Below, in pieces: positions 1 to 5,653 of a stretch of 6,310 bases of DNA. The translations under genes were made by a program, and so were the position numbers. The stretch's first letter is position 1, and each line of letters opens with the position of its first letter. The stretch covers positions 1-6,310 of the forward strand of contig CADCWC010000247.1 in NCBI GenBank assembly GCA_902806305.1, written 5' to 3'. Under the pieces are notes generated by a model, which was not told where the DNA came from, searched no databases, and saw only the letters and a program-made list of their open reading frames with translations. Origin of the DNA: an uncultured Thermoleophilia bacterium. GTDB taxonomy: Bacteria > Actinomycetota > Thermoleophilia > Gaiellales > F1-60-MAGs149.

Positions 1-1
1 G

Positions 2-775
2 AACGCGGGCGGCGACGCGCGCGACGTCGGGCCGGGGGTCCAGGACGAGGCGGTCGCGCAGGTGGCCCGCCTCGTCGAGGCGGTCGGCGCGGACCTCGGC
101 GTCATCTTCGACGCCCACGCCGAGCGCCTGTGGCTCGTGGACGACCGGGGGCGGAGGATCCCGTCGGCGCAGACGCTGCTCCTGCTGCTCCGGCTCATCG
201 CCTCGAGCGGCGTCACGGGCGTCGCCGCGGTCCCGGTCACCGTCTCGGACAGGGTCGTCGAGGCGGTGCGCGGCTCGGGGGTCGAGATCCGCCGCACCCC
301 GGCCTCCGCGGCCGCACTGATGGCCGCCGCAACCGCCGACGACGTCGTCTTCGCCGCGCAGCCGAGCGGCGCGTACGTGTTCCCGGAGCTGTCGGCCGCA
401 CCCGACGCACTGGCCACCACGATGCGCATCCTCGCGCTGCTGCTCGACGCCGGGCGGCCGCTGTCGGCGCTCCGGGAGACGCTCCCGGCCTCGACGCTCG
501 TGACCGGCGACCTGTCCTGCCCCTGGGCGCTCAAGGGGACCGCCATGCGGATGCTCATCGAGTACGCGAAGGGACACGAGACCGACAGCCTCGACGGCCT
601 GCGGATCTACGACGACGGCGGCTGGGTGCAGATCCTCCCCGACGCCGACCTGCCCGTCGTCCATCTGTTCGCCGAGGCCCGGACCAGGGAGGAGTCGGTG
701 GCGTTGGAGCAGAAGTACCGGCAGGTGCTCGAGCGGATCATCTCGGACCACGTCCGGATCGGCCGGGAACCCTAA
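2..775 (+). CDS. C-terminal part of a mannose-1-phosphate guanylyltransferase/phosphohexomutase-like fusion protein (5' end outside window)
   Basis: The reading frame is open to the left edge, so the gene starts upstream; 257 residues are visible. They align by eye with domains III and IV of the alpha-D-phosphohexomutase superfamily: an FDxxxxRLxLVD segment (nt 107-148), a PSG-containing sugar-loop equivalent (QPSGA, nt 359-373), a CPWxxKGTxMR segment near nt 520-550, and a C-terminal region ending in an amphipathic helix. The signature loops are altered: the metal-binding DGDADR loop reads DAHAER (nt 110-127), and the RxSGTEP phosphate-binding loop reads LPDADLP (nt 635-655). From memory, this resembles the C-terminal half of large actinobacterial and cyanobacterial proteins that join a nucleotidyltransferase domain to a degenerate mutase domain; those act in nucleotide-sugar supply for the cell surface. 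The nucleotidyltransferase part is not visible, so the fusion is inferred. Mutase activity looks unlikely. Family call fairly sure, precise function less so. Confidence 0.75.
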   Translation, partial: NAGGDARDVGPGVQDEAVAQVARLVEAVGADLGVIFDAHAERLWLVDDRGRRIPSAQTLLLLLRLIASSGVTGVAAVPVTVSDRVVEAVRGSGVEIRRTPASAAALMAAATADDVVFAAQPSGAYVFPELSAAPDALATTMRILALLLDAGRPLSALRETLPASTLVTGDLSCPWALKGTAMRMLIEYAKGHETDSLDGLRIYDDGGWVQILPDADLPVVHLFAEARTREESVALEQKYRQVLERIISDHVRIGREP

Positions 776-783
776 AGCTCCGG

Positions 784-812
784 TTGAACCTTCACGCGGG
801 CCCGGCTACACT
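784..812 (+). promoter_or_regulatory. Probable housekeeping-sigma promoter for the rsiG-FHA-ftsR genes
   Basis: TTGAAC at 784-789 (4/6 to TTGACA) and TACACT at 807-812 (4/6 to TATAAT) are separated by exactly 17 bp. This falls in the 84-bp gap between the mutase-like gene and the RsiG-like gene, an AT-richer patch in otherwise GC-dense sequence. The expected start of transcription is near 819-820, giving a leader of about 40 nt. Confidence 0.6.
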
Positions 813-824
813 CATCCCGATGCG

Positions 825-840
825 GCGCCCGTCCGGGCGC
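825..840 (+). promoter_or_regulatory. Leader hairpin just upstream of the rsiG ribosome-binding region
   Basis: GCGCCC (825-830) and GGGCGC (835-840) form a perfect 6-bp stem with a GTCC tetraloop. It sits between the predicted transcription start (about 819) and the purine-rich ribosome-binding stretch GAGAGGGGGA (841-850). It could affect leader stability or translation of the RsiG-like gene. In DNA this GC-rich a 6-bp stem can arise by chance, so function is unproven. Confidence 0.3.
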
Positions 841-859
841 GAGAGGGGGACTCCCAAAG

Positions 860-1381
860 GTGACAGGCGTGGCCGATCCGCAGGCGATGGACGACGAGGA
901 GCTGCGCTCCCGGATCCGCGAGATCCGCGAGGCGGAGGAGGCGGTGTCGTACGAGCGGCGCATGCTGCACGGTCGCATCGACGTGCTCCGCAGCGAGATC
1001 CTGGCCCGCATCGCCGGGCAGGCCGGCGAGACCACGCCGCCCTCCGAGGCCGCCTCGAAGGCATCGCTGCTCGACCGGCTCACCGACGTGCTGAGCCACA
1101 AGGGCCCGCCGCCGATCGACGAGGAGCTCGACCGGCTCGGAGCCGACGACCACGGCGAGTCCGTGGCGGGCGACCTCGACGAGCTGCCGGATCTCGCCGA
1201 GCTCTCGGACGACGAGCTCGCGGCGTACGTGCACACCCTCTCCCGGCGCGAGCGCGTCGTCTCCGACCGGCGCCAGCTGCTGCACCAGGAGATCGAGGGC
1301 CTGCGCGCGGAGCATGTCGCCCGCCTGCGCCGGCAGTACGTCGCGAGCGAGCCGGAGGCCGGAGGGCCGGCCGCCCTGTGA
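860..1381 (+). CDS. rsiG: RsiG-like c-di-GMP-responsive anti-sigma factor with two binding-type motifs
   Basis: A 173-residue, highly charged, mainly helical protein with no signal peptide or membrane segment. RsiG binds c-di-GMP through E(X)3S(X)2R(X)3Q(X)3D repeats on two antiparallel helices and then sequesters the FliA/WhiG-type sigma factor (known from Streptomyces and Rubrobacter). Here helix 1 carries E26, S30, R33, H37, D41, and helix 2 carries E131, S135, R138, H142, E146, all at the exact family spacing. The differences are His for Gln in both repeats and Glu for Asp at the end of the second. The linker (about 55-110) is acidic and Pro/Ala-rich. The GTG start at 860 lies 9 nt after GAGAGGGGGA; a GTG at 869 is also possible. 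It is first in a run with the FHA and ftsR genes, 37 nt before the FHA start. The partner sigma is not in the window. The motif match makes the family call good; c-di-GMP binding is inferred. Confidence 0.8.
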   Translation: MTGVADPQAMDDEELRSRIREIREAEEAVSYERRMLHGRIDVLRSEILARIAGQAGETTPPSEAASKASLLDRLTDVLSHKGPPPIDEELDRLGADDHGESVAGDLDELPDLAELSDDELAAYVHTLSRRERVVSDRRQLLHQEIEGLRAEHVARLRRQYVASEPEAGGPAAL

Positions 1382-1418
1382 CCCGCCGGGGACGGATCCG
1401 GCGGCGGAGGCGGGCCTG

Positions 1419-1874
1419 ATGTACTGCGTCGAGTGCGGCTTCGGCAACTCGGAGGCGGCCAACTTCTGCGCCAAGTGCGGCACGCTCCTCGTCCCGGAGG
1501 AGACGGGCGGGCAGACGACCATGAGCTTCGTGCCGACGACCGTCGAGGGCGACGTCTCGACCGGCGCCGACGCACCGCCCGAGGGGCAGACGCTGGTCAT
1601 CCGCTCGGGCGGGGGACGGGCGGGCGAGCACATCAGCCTGCGCGCGGCCCGCGAGACGATCGGCCGTGAGCCGGACTCCGACCTCTTCCTGGACGACGTG
1701 ACGGTCTCACGGCGGCACGCCGTGATCGAGCGGACGTCCGACGGCCTCTACATCGTCGACCTCGAATCGCTGAACGGCACGTACGTGAACCGGCGACGGA
1801 TCGAGCGCCACCGGCTGGCCGACGGCGACGAGGTGCAGGTCGGCAAGTTCAAGCTCACCTACCTGGAGCGCTGA
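1419..1874 (+). CDS. Zinc-ribbon plus FHA domain protein (GarA-like phosphothreonine-binding signalling protein)
   Basis: A 151-residue cytoplasmic protein. Residues 3-21 form a zinc ribbon (C3xxC6 and C17xxC20). A flexible stretch with QTTM at 32-35 and a second threonine pair at 40-41 follows. Residues 58-150 are an FHA domain with the phosphothreonine-binding signature G82-R83, S97-R-R-H100, N119-G120 and N124. GarA/OdhI proteins have an N-terminal Thr-Thr motif phosphorylated by Ser/Thr kinases; the phosphorylated tail binds their own FHA domain and switches off control of 2-oxoglutarate/glutamate metabolism. The QTTM site could be the equivalent, although mycobacterial GarA lacks the zinc ribbon. 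ATG at 1419 is chosen because GGAGG (1406-1410) lies 8 nt before it; the frame extends upstream only into the rsiG gene. The MerR gene follows after 4 nt, the same order as garA-Rv1828 in Mycobacterium. Domain call firm; metabolic role inferred. Confidence 0.9.
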   Translation: MYCVECGFGNSEAANFCAKCGTLLVPEETGGQTTMSFVPTTVEGDVSTGADAPPEGQTLVIRSGGGRAGEHISLRAARETIGREPDSDLFLDDVTVSRRHAVIERTSDGLYIVDLESLNGTYVNRRRIERHRLADGDEVQVGKFKLTYLER

Positions 1875-1878
1875 CGAC

Positions 1879-2610
1879 GTGGGCGCAGGTCAGGTCCAGG
1901 AGACGGTGGTGCCGCCGACGGGCGGCGACAAGACGCTGACCATCGGCGCGGTCTGCCGGATCCTCGGGGAGGAGTTCCCCGACATCTCGATCTCCAAGAT
2001 CCGCTACCTGGAGGACCAGAAGCTCGTCACGCCGCGCCGCACGCAGGGCGGCTACCGCCTGTACTCGGCGGAGGACGTCGACCGGCTCCACACCATCCTG
2101 CGCCTGCAGCGCGACGAGTTCCTGCCGCTCCGCGTCATCCGGCAGGAGCTCGCGGCGGGCTCCGCGGCCGGTGAACGACGCGCCGGCGGCCGGGCGCGTC
2201 GTCCGCAGCCGTCCCAGGCCGCGACGGCGCGCGAGCTGACCCACGACGAGCTGCTGGCCGAGACGGGCGCCGACGCCGACTTCGTGGGCGAGCTCGAGGC
2301 GTTCGGCATCGTCGTGCCCGCGGGCGCGGGCGCCGAGCGTCGGTACGGCGAGCCCGAGGCGCAGATCGTCCGCATCTGCAGGCAGATGGCCGGCTTCGGC
2401 CTCGGTCCCCGACACCTCCGCCAGTTCCAGTCCGCCGTCCAGCGGGCGGCGGGGATGCTCGAGGGGGTCCTCGCCCCGTCCCTGCGCTCCCGCAACCCCG
2501 ACCGACGCGAGGCAGGGCTCGAGGACCTGACCGTCCTGGCGGGCCTGACGGCCGACCTGACGGAGCGCATCCTGGTCCGCGACGTCGGTCGCTCCGCCGA
2601 CGGCGGCTGA
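1879..2610 (+). CDS. ftsR: MerR-family transcriptional regulator FtsR
   Basis: A 243-residue DNA-binding regulator. Residues 18-92 are a MerR winged helix-turn-helix: the FPDISISKIRYLE stretch, then LVTPRR, GGYRLYS and the LPLRVI helix closely resemble mycobacterial Rv1828 and corynebacterial FtsR, which in Corynebacterium activates ftsZ. A low-complexity Arg/Ala/Gly linker (about 93-118) leads to the family's C-terminal dimer/effector domain (about 119-235). The cysteine pattern of metal-sensing MerR proteins is absent. It starts 4 nt after the FHA gene with GGAG (1865-1868) inside that gene's 3' end, implying translational coupling. A second good start is GTG at 1909, 6 nt after AGGAG (1898-1902), which would remove ten residues outside the domain. 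The FHA-ftsR pairing repeats a conserved actinobacterial order. Family call is firm; control of ftsZ in this organism is inferred. Confidence 0.88.
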   Translation: MGAGQVQETVVPPTGGDKTLTIGAVCRILGEEFPDISISKIRYLEDQKLVTPRRTQGGYRLYSAEDVDRLHTILRLQRDEFLPLRVIRQELAAGSAAGERRAGGRARRPQPSQAATARELTHDELLAETGADADFVGELEAFGIVVPAGAGAERRYGEPEAQIVRICRQMAGFGLGPRHLRQFQSAVQRAAGMLEGVLAPSLRSRNPDRREAGLEDLTVLAGLTADLTERILVRDVGRSADGG

Positions 2611-2615
2611 GCCGT

Positions 2616-2635
2616 CCCGCGCGGCCGCGCGCGGG
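2616..2635 (+). terminator. GC hairpin after ftsR, possible terminator
   Basis: CCCGCGCG (2616-2623) and CGCGCGGG (2628-2635) form a perfect 8-bp stem with a 4-nt loop, starting 6 nt after the ftsR stop. No T-run follows, so it is at best a U-less terminator or an RNA 3'-end stabiliser. Confidence 0.45.
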
Positions 2636-2659
2636 CGCGGCGTGATCCGGCCCGCCGGC

Positions 2660-2665
2660 TATGCT
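2660..2665 (+). promoter_or_regulatory. Possible -10 element for apt
   Basis: TATGCT (4/6 to TATAAT) in the sequence GGCTATGCT lies 43 bp before the apt start and downstream of the hairpin after ftsR, a sensible place for the apt promoter. No convincing -35 hexamer is present at 16-18 bp, so the call is tentative. Confidence 0.35.
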
Positions 2666-2708
2666 TCGCCGCTCGTCGTCTGCCTGCGACCGAAGGGCCA
2701 CCGCCCCC

Positions 2709-3233
2709 GTGAGTGACCTGCGCTCCAAGATCCGCGACGTCCCGGGGTTCCCGAAGCCCGGGATCGTGTTCAAGGACATCATGCCGCTGCTCGCCGACCC
2801 CGTCGCGCTCCGACGGGTGGTGCACGATCTGGCGGAGTTCGCGCGGCCGCTGCGACCGGACGTCATCCTGGGGGCCGAGGCGCGAGGCTTCATCTTCGGC
2901 GCCGCGCTCGCGTACGAGCTCGGGTGCGGCTTCGCGGCGGCCCGCAAGCCGGGGAAGCTCCCGCACACGACCGTGTCGGCCACCTACGCGCTCGAGTACG
3001 GCACGGACTCGCTCGAGCTGCACGCCGACGCGCTCGGGTCCGGCTCGCGGGTGCTCGTCCACGACGACCTGCTCGCCACGGGCGGCACCGCGAAGGCCAA
3101 GGTCGAGCTCGTCGAGGAGCTCGGCGGCGAGGTGGTCGGGGCGGCGTTCGTGATCGAGCTCGCGTTCCTGCACGGCCGCGAGCTGCTCGCCCCCGTGCCG
3201 GTGCACAGCCTGATCAGCTACGACAGCGAGTAG
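2709..3233 (+). CDS. apt: Adenine phosphoribosyltransferase
   Basis: Converts adenine and PRPP to AMP and pyrophosphate in cytoplasmic purine salvage. The 174-residue product matches the usual length of about 170-180. It begins with the typical helix and the FPKPGIVFKDI segment (14-24), has the GAEARGFIFG substrate-loop region (55-64), the ARKPGKLP loop (78-85), and the PRPP-binding signature VLVHDDLLATGGTA (115-128) with its acidic pair D119-D120. The GTG at 2709 is chosen because the protein then begins SDLRSKIRDVPGFP, as APRTs usually do. The frame also has an ATG at 2661, but this overlaps the likely -10 element and would add 16 unrelated residues. A weak AAGGG (2693-2697) lies 11 nt upstream of the start. 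It seems to be a single-gene unit between hairpins on both sides. Confidence 0.95.
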   Translation: MSDLRSKIRDVPGFPKPGIVFKDIMPLLADPVALRRVVHDLAEFARPLRPDVILGAEARGFIFGAALAYELGCGFAAARKPGKLPHTTVSATYALEYGTDSLELHADALGSGSRVLVHDDLLATGGTAKAKVELVEELGGEVVGAAFVIELAFLHGRELLAPVPVHSLISYDSE

Positions 3234-3234
3234 C

Positions 3235-3262
3235 CCGCCGGCCGAGGTGCGTCGGCCGGCGG
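3235..3262 (+). terminator. Strong hairpin after apt, probable terminator
   Basis: CCGCCGGCCGA (3235-3245) and TCGGCCGGCGG (3252-3262) pair perfectly over 11 bp around a 6-nt loop, beginning one base after the apt stop codon. There is no T-tract after it. Position and length argue for transcript termination or 3'-end protection. Confidence 0.6.
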
Positions 3263-3346
3263 TCCGCCCGCTCGCACCGCACGTCGGGCTGTCGATCGCG
3301 TCGCCCCCCATTCGTCGTACTCGTGACCCGACCGCGAGGAGAAGCG

Positions 3347-3706
3347 ATGAAGTACCTGCTCCTGATCCACCAGGGCGCCGCGCCCACACCCCGCTCGCCC
3401 GAGGAGTGGGACCGCCTCTCGGCCGACGAGCAACACGCCGTCTACGCCGCGTACAAGGCGGTCACCGAGACGCCGGGCGTCACCCCGGGCCTGCAGCTGC
3501 AGCCCGCCGAGACGGCGACGACGGTGCGCGTCGAGGAGGGCAGGACCGTGACCACGGACGGGCCGTTCGCCGAGACGAAGGAGGCGATCGCGGGCTACCT
3601 CGTGTTCGAGGGCGACGACCTCGACGCGGCGCTCGAGCTCGCGGCCCGGATCCCCGCCGCGCGCATGGGCGGTGCGGTCGAGGTCCGCCCGGTCGCGGAG
3701 TGGTGA
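3347..3706 (+). CDS. YciI-like/DGPF-domain protein
   Basis: A 119-residue soluble alpha/beta protein. It opens with MKYLLLIH, then has the hallmark DGPFAETKE motif (71-79) and a GYLVFEGDDLDAALELA stretch, and ends with a short VEVRPV strand; this is the compact ferredoxin-like fold of the YCII-related family. H8 is at the conserved position near the first strand. The biochemical role of DGPF proteins is unsettled. They are often encoded beside ECF-type sigma factors, but no such gene is next to this one. ATG at 3347 is supported by GAGGAG (3336-3341) 5 nt upstream. It converges with the minus-strand gene ending at 3735. The 28-bp gap contains a short inverted repeat, CGGCG (3717-3721) and CGCCG (3728-3732), which might serve both transcripts. 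Family call firm, function unknown. Confidence 0.88.
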   Translation: MKYLLLIHQGAAPTPRSPEEWDRLSADEQHAVYAAYKAVTETPGVTPGLQLQPAETATTVRVEEGRTVTTDGPFAETKEAIAGYLVFEGDDLDAALELAARIPAARMGGAVEVRPVAEW

Positions 3707-3734
3707 CGGGACGCCGCGGCGCTCCGTCGCCGGC

Positions 3735-4349
3735 TCAGGCGCCGAAGTCGGTCCGCTCCTCGTCGAAGCGGCTCGACCACAGCTCGTCGCGGAAGCGCTC
3801 GAGGCTCGCGAGCGGCCCGTCGAACGACCCGTCGACGTAGCGCACGACCGGGTCGTGGAAGAACGGCTGGTCGAGGTGCCGGTACGAGACGAGGTTGATC
3901 GACACGGCGGCGCAGGTGGAGCAGTGCACCGCCACGCCGACCAGCGAGCGGTCCGGGGTCGGGCTCAGCAGCCGCAGGCGCGACGGGTAGCCCGGGCGCA
4001 CCTGGTGCTCGGGTGCGCAGTAGAAGGTCCACGGCCAGTTGCCCCGCCGCAGCTCCCGCTGGGCCGTGTCGGCGAACTCGTCGGCGAGCGGCTCGCTCCT
4101 CCCGGTCTGGAGGTTCACGAACACGTGCTCCGGACCGGGGCGGACGGCGCCGCAGTCGAGCTCGTCCTCCGGGACGAGCGACGCGTGGTCGTCACCGCAG
4201 GCCGGACACGCGAACACGACCCGGTGCACGGCCGGATGACCCGGGCCGGGCAGCCGTTCGACGAGCCGGAAGGAGGACAGCGGCGCATCGACGGGGCGCT
4301 CCGTGGCCGGGCAACGGAAGCGGAAGCGGTTGCGGATCGGGTCGAACAT
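3735..4349 (-). CDS. Cysteine-rich, zinc-ribbon-like protein of unknown function
   Basis: I do not recognise this 204-residue protein. It has no signal peptide or membrane helix. Two CxxC pairs, C48-P-A-C51 (followed by H55) and C143-S-T-C146, could together bind one zinc ion; further cysteines are at 13, 66 and 111. A Trp-rich patch WPWTFYC (105-111) precedes a polar middle part, and the C-terminal 45 residues are rich in charged and aromatic residues. The ATG at 4349 is supported by GGAGGGA (4354-4360) just upstream on the minus strand. It lies 98 bp after the GGDEF gene on the same strand, but has its own FliA/WhiG-like promoter in that gap. Codon use (GC at third positions) looks like its neighbours. 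It is a real gene by its length, ribosome-binding site and ordered cysteines; any link to motility is inferred only from the promoter and neighbours. Confidence 0.8.
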   Translation of the reverse strand: MFDPIRNRFRFRCPATERPVDAPLSSFRLVERLPGPGHPAVHRVVFACPACGDDHASLVPEDELDCGAVRPGPEHVFVNLQTGRSEPLADEFADTAQRELRRGNWPWTFYCAPEHQVRPGYPSRLRLLSPTPDRSLVGVAVHCSTCAAVSINLVSYRHLDQPFFHDPVVRYVDGSFDGPLASLERFRDELWSSRFDEERTDFGA

Positions 4350-4384
4350 CTCGTCCCTCCGTGTGCTGACGACGGATGCGAACG

Positions 4385-4412
4385 GTATCGGCCGGGCGTT
4401 TCCGGGCCATTA
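4385..4412 (-). promoter_or_regulatory. Candidate FliA/WhiG-type (sigma-28) promoter for the cysteine-rich gene
   Basis: Read on the minus strand: TAAT (4412-4409), a 16-nt spacer, then GCCGATAC (4392-4385). The WhiG/FliA consensus is TAAA-N15/16-GCCGATAA, so the match is 3/4 and 7/8 with correct spacing. Transcription would start near 4378, giving a leader of about 29 nt to the ATG at 4349. CGATA is very rare in this window, which strengthens the call. Confidence 0.55.
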
Positions 4413-4443
4413 CCCGCCTGCGGCCGCCCTCACGCGCGGCGGG
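4413..4443 (-). terminator. Possible terminator hairpin after the GGDEF gene
   Basis: CCCGCC (4413-4418) can pair with GGCGGG (4438-4443) across a 19-nt loop, and an alternative stem GCCGC/GCGGC (4423-4427 with 4436-4440) lies inside. It begins 4 nt after the GGDEF stop on the minus strand. No T-run follows and the two stems exclude each other, so this is weak. Confidence 0.25.
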
Positions 4444-4447
4444 CGAC

Positions 4448-5287
4448 TCAGCCGACGGCCCGGGCCGCCGGACGGGGAAGGGCGGGACCGGCCGGGACGC
4501 CCGCGGTCACCACGAGGTCCCGGCCGCGACGCTTGGCCTCGTAGAGGGCCGTGTCGGCGGCCGCGAAGAAGGACTCCTGGCTGCGGCCGTGGGCCGGGAA
4601 CTCCGCCACGCCGGCCGAGATCGTGGTGCCGACCGGGAAGCCGCGGTGCTCGACCCCGACCTGGGCGACGGCCTCTCGCACCCGCTCGGCGAGCGCGGCG
4701 GCGTCGCGCGCCGGACCTGGGACGAGGACGGCCAGCTCCTCGCCCCCGAAGCGCGCGGCCACGTCGGAGTGGCGCTTGAGACGCAGGATCTCGGCCCCGA
4801 CACGCTCGAGCAGGTCGTTCCCCGCGGCGTGGCCGTAGCGGTCGTTGAACTCCTTGAAGCGGTCCAGGTCGAACAGGACCAGCGAGCACCGACCGCCGTA
4901 GCGGCTGACGCGCCCGACCTCGTTCTCGAGCGTCTCGGCGAAGAACTCGTAGTTGTAGAGCCCGGTCAGACGGTCGAGGACGGCGCGCTGGGCGATCTCC
5001 TCGGCCGCCTCGCCGACCCGCGACGACCGGTCGAAGACCGCCACGGCCCCGATGCCGAGCGCGACCCGGAGCTCGGTCTCGAGCGGCGCGAGGCCCGCCC
5101 CGAACACCGCCACGACGAGCCCGGCGAAGCCGCCGCCCGCGGCGGCGAGCCCGCAGCCCGCCGCCGTGAGCGCGGGGGTGGCCGCGGGCCAGGCGACCTG
5201 CGCGGCGAAGGAGAGGCCGAAGCACACGAGCGCCGCCGCGATCGAGAGCAGGCGCGACCGGCGGGTGGCGATCTCGTGACGGAGCAC
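4448..5287 (-). CDS. Membrane-anchored GGDEF diguanylate cyclase
   Basis: A 279-residue protein predicted to make c-di-GMP from two GTP. Residues 12-85 are a hydrophobic, Ala/Gly-rich region with roughly two to three membrane segments. Residues 100-262 form a GGDEF domain: DRLTGLYN (105-112), metal-binding D140 in FDLDRFKEFND (139-149), GHAAGNDLL (152-160), and the active-site loop GGEEL (181-185), where Leu replaces the usual final Phe. The allosteric inhibition site RxxD is intact (R172-H-S-D175, five residues before GGEEL), so product feedback is likely. There is no EAL domain or recognisable sensory domain. The GTG start at 5287 is chosen for lack of an in-frame alternative before the first membrane segment; no strong ribosome-binding site is seen. 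It follows the FliK-like gene by 45 bp on the same strand and is probably co-transcribed with it. This places c-di-GMP synthesis next to flagellar genes and an RsiG homologue. Confidence 0.9.
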   Translation of the reverse strand: MLRHEIATRRSRLLSIAAALVCFGLSFAAQVAWPAATPALTAAGCGLAAAGGGFAGLVVAVFGAGLAPLETELRVALGIGAVAVFDRSSRVGEAAEEIAQRAVLDRLTGLYNYEFFAETLENEVGRVSRYGGRCSLVLFDLDRFKEFNDRYGHAAGNDLLERVGAEILRLKRHSDVAARFGGEELAVLVPGPARDAAALAERVREAVAQVGVEHRGFPVGTTISAGVAEFPAHGRSQESFFAAADTALYEAKRRGRDLVVTAGVPAGPALPRPAARAVG

Positions 5288-5332
5288 AGGCGGAGTTCTA
5301 CCGACGGCGTCGGACAGCCTCCGTCCCGGCCC

Positions 5333-5653
5333 TCAGGCCCGTCGGTCGATGCCCCCGCCCTCGCCCGGAGCCGGTCGTCCCGTGGCGTCGGGCTCGTCCG
5401 GACCCTCGTCGCCCGGAACGAGCTGCAGCGCGACCCGGCCGGCGTCGACGGTCGTGACCCGGAGCCGGACCGTGGCGCCGGGCGCGAGCGGCGCGGTGGT
5501 GGCGACCTCGAGCAGCGAGCCCGCGAGCGAGAGCACGGCGCGACCTCCGCCCGATCCGACGACGCGCGCCACGAACGTGCGCCCGGGTCGGAGCTGGAGG
5601 GCCGTCTCCTCGCCGATGACGAGCCAGGCGTCGCCCGCTCCCGCTGCGCTCAT
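5333..5653 (-). CDS. Small FliK-N-terminal-like beta-rich protein, probably flagellar
   Basis: A 106-residue protein without signal peptide or membrane segment. Residues 17-80 are a run of short beta strands: an LRPGxxFxARVVG segment, a GGRAVLSLAGSLLEV segment, then LAPGATVRLRVTTVDAGRVALQLV. This pattern resembles the domain found near the start of some hook-length-control (FliK-like) proteins and related small flagellar proteins. The last 25 residues are a Gly/Pro/Asp-rich tail. It is far shorter than a full FliK, so it is either a stand-alone domain or an unrelated beta-barrel protein. ATG at 5653 is preceded by GAAAGG (minus strand, 5665-5660). It is divergent from the flagellar rod gene, with 93 bp between starts, and upstream of the GGDEF gene. 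The flagellar link rests on context plus a loose sequence resemblance. Confidence 0.65.
   Translation of the reverse strand: MSAAGAGDAWLVIGEETALQLRPGRTFVARVVGSGGGRAVLSLAGSLLEVATTAPLAPGATVRLRVTTVDAGRVALQLVPGDEGPDEPDATGRPAPGEGGGIDRRA

Noticed and set aside
820..822. ATG at the predicted transcription start, possible leaderless or upstream short frame
   Set aside because: It is out of frame with rsiG and runs on into the shadow frame without a stop near rsiG, so it is not a typical leader peptide.
130..1419. Long plus-strand open frame (429 codons) across the mutase-like and rsiG genes
   Set aside because: It is Arg/Gly/Pro/Ala-rich low-complexity sequence in another frame of two well-supported genes, typical of GC-rich shadow frames.
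3263..3346. Promoter for the YciI-like gene in the gap after apt
   Set aside because: CGTACT-like sequences are present but no -35/-10 pair with proper spacing was found.
2052..3389. 445-codon minus-strand open frame opposite ftsR and apt
   Set aside because: It lies antisense to two firmly identified genes, has Arg/Ser/Ala-rich composition and no recognisable domain.
3712..3721. Palindrome CGCCGCGGCG between the convergent YciI-like and cysteine-rich genes
   Set aside because: A self-complementary 10-mer is common at this GC content and has no loop; the nearby 5-bp hairpin is too short to call a terminator on its own.
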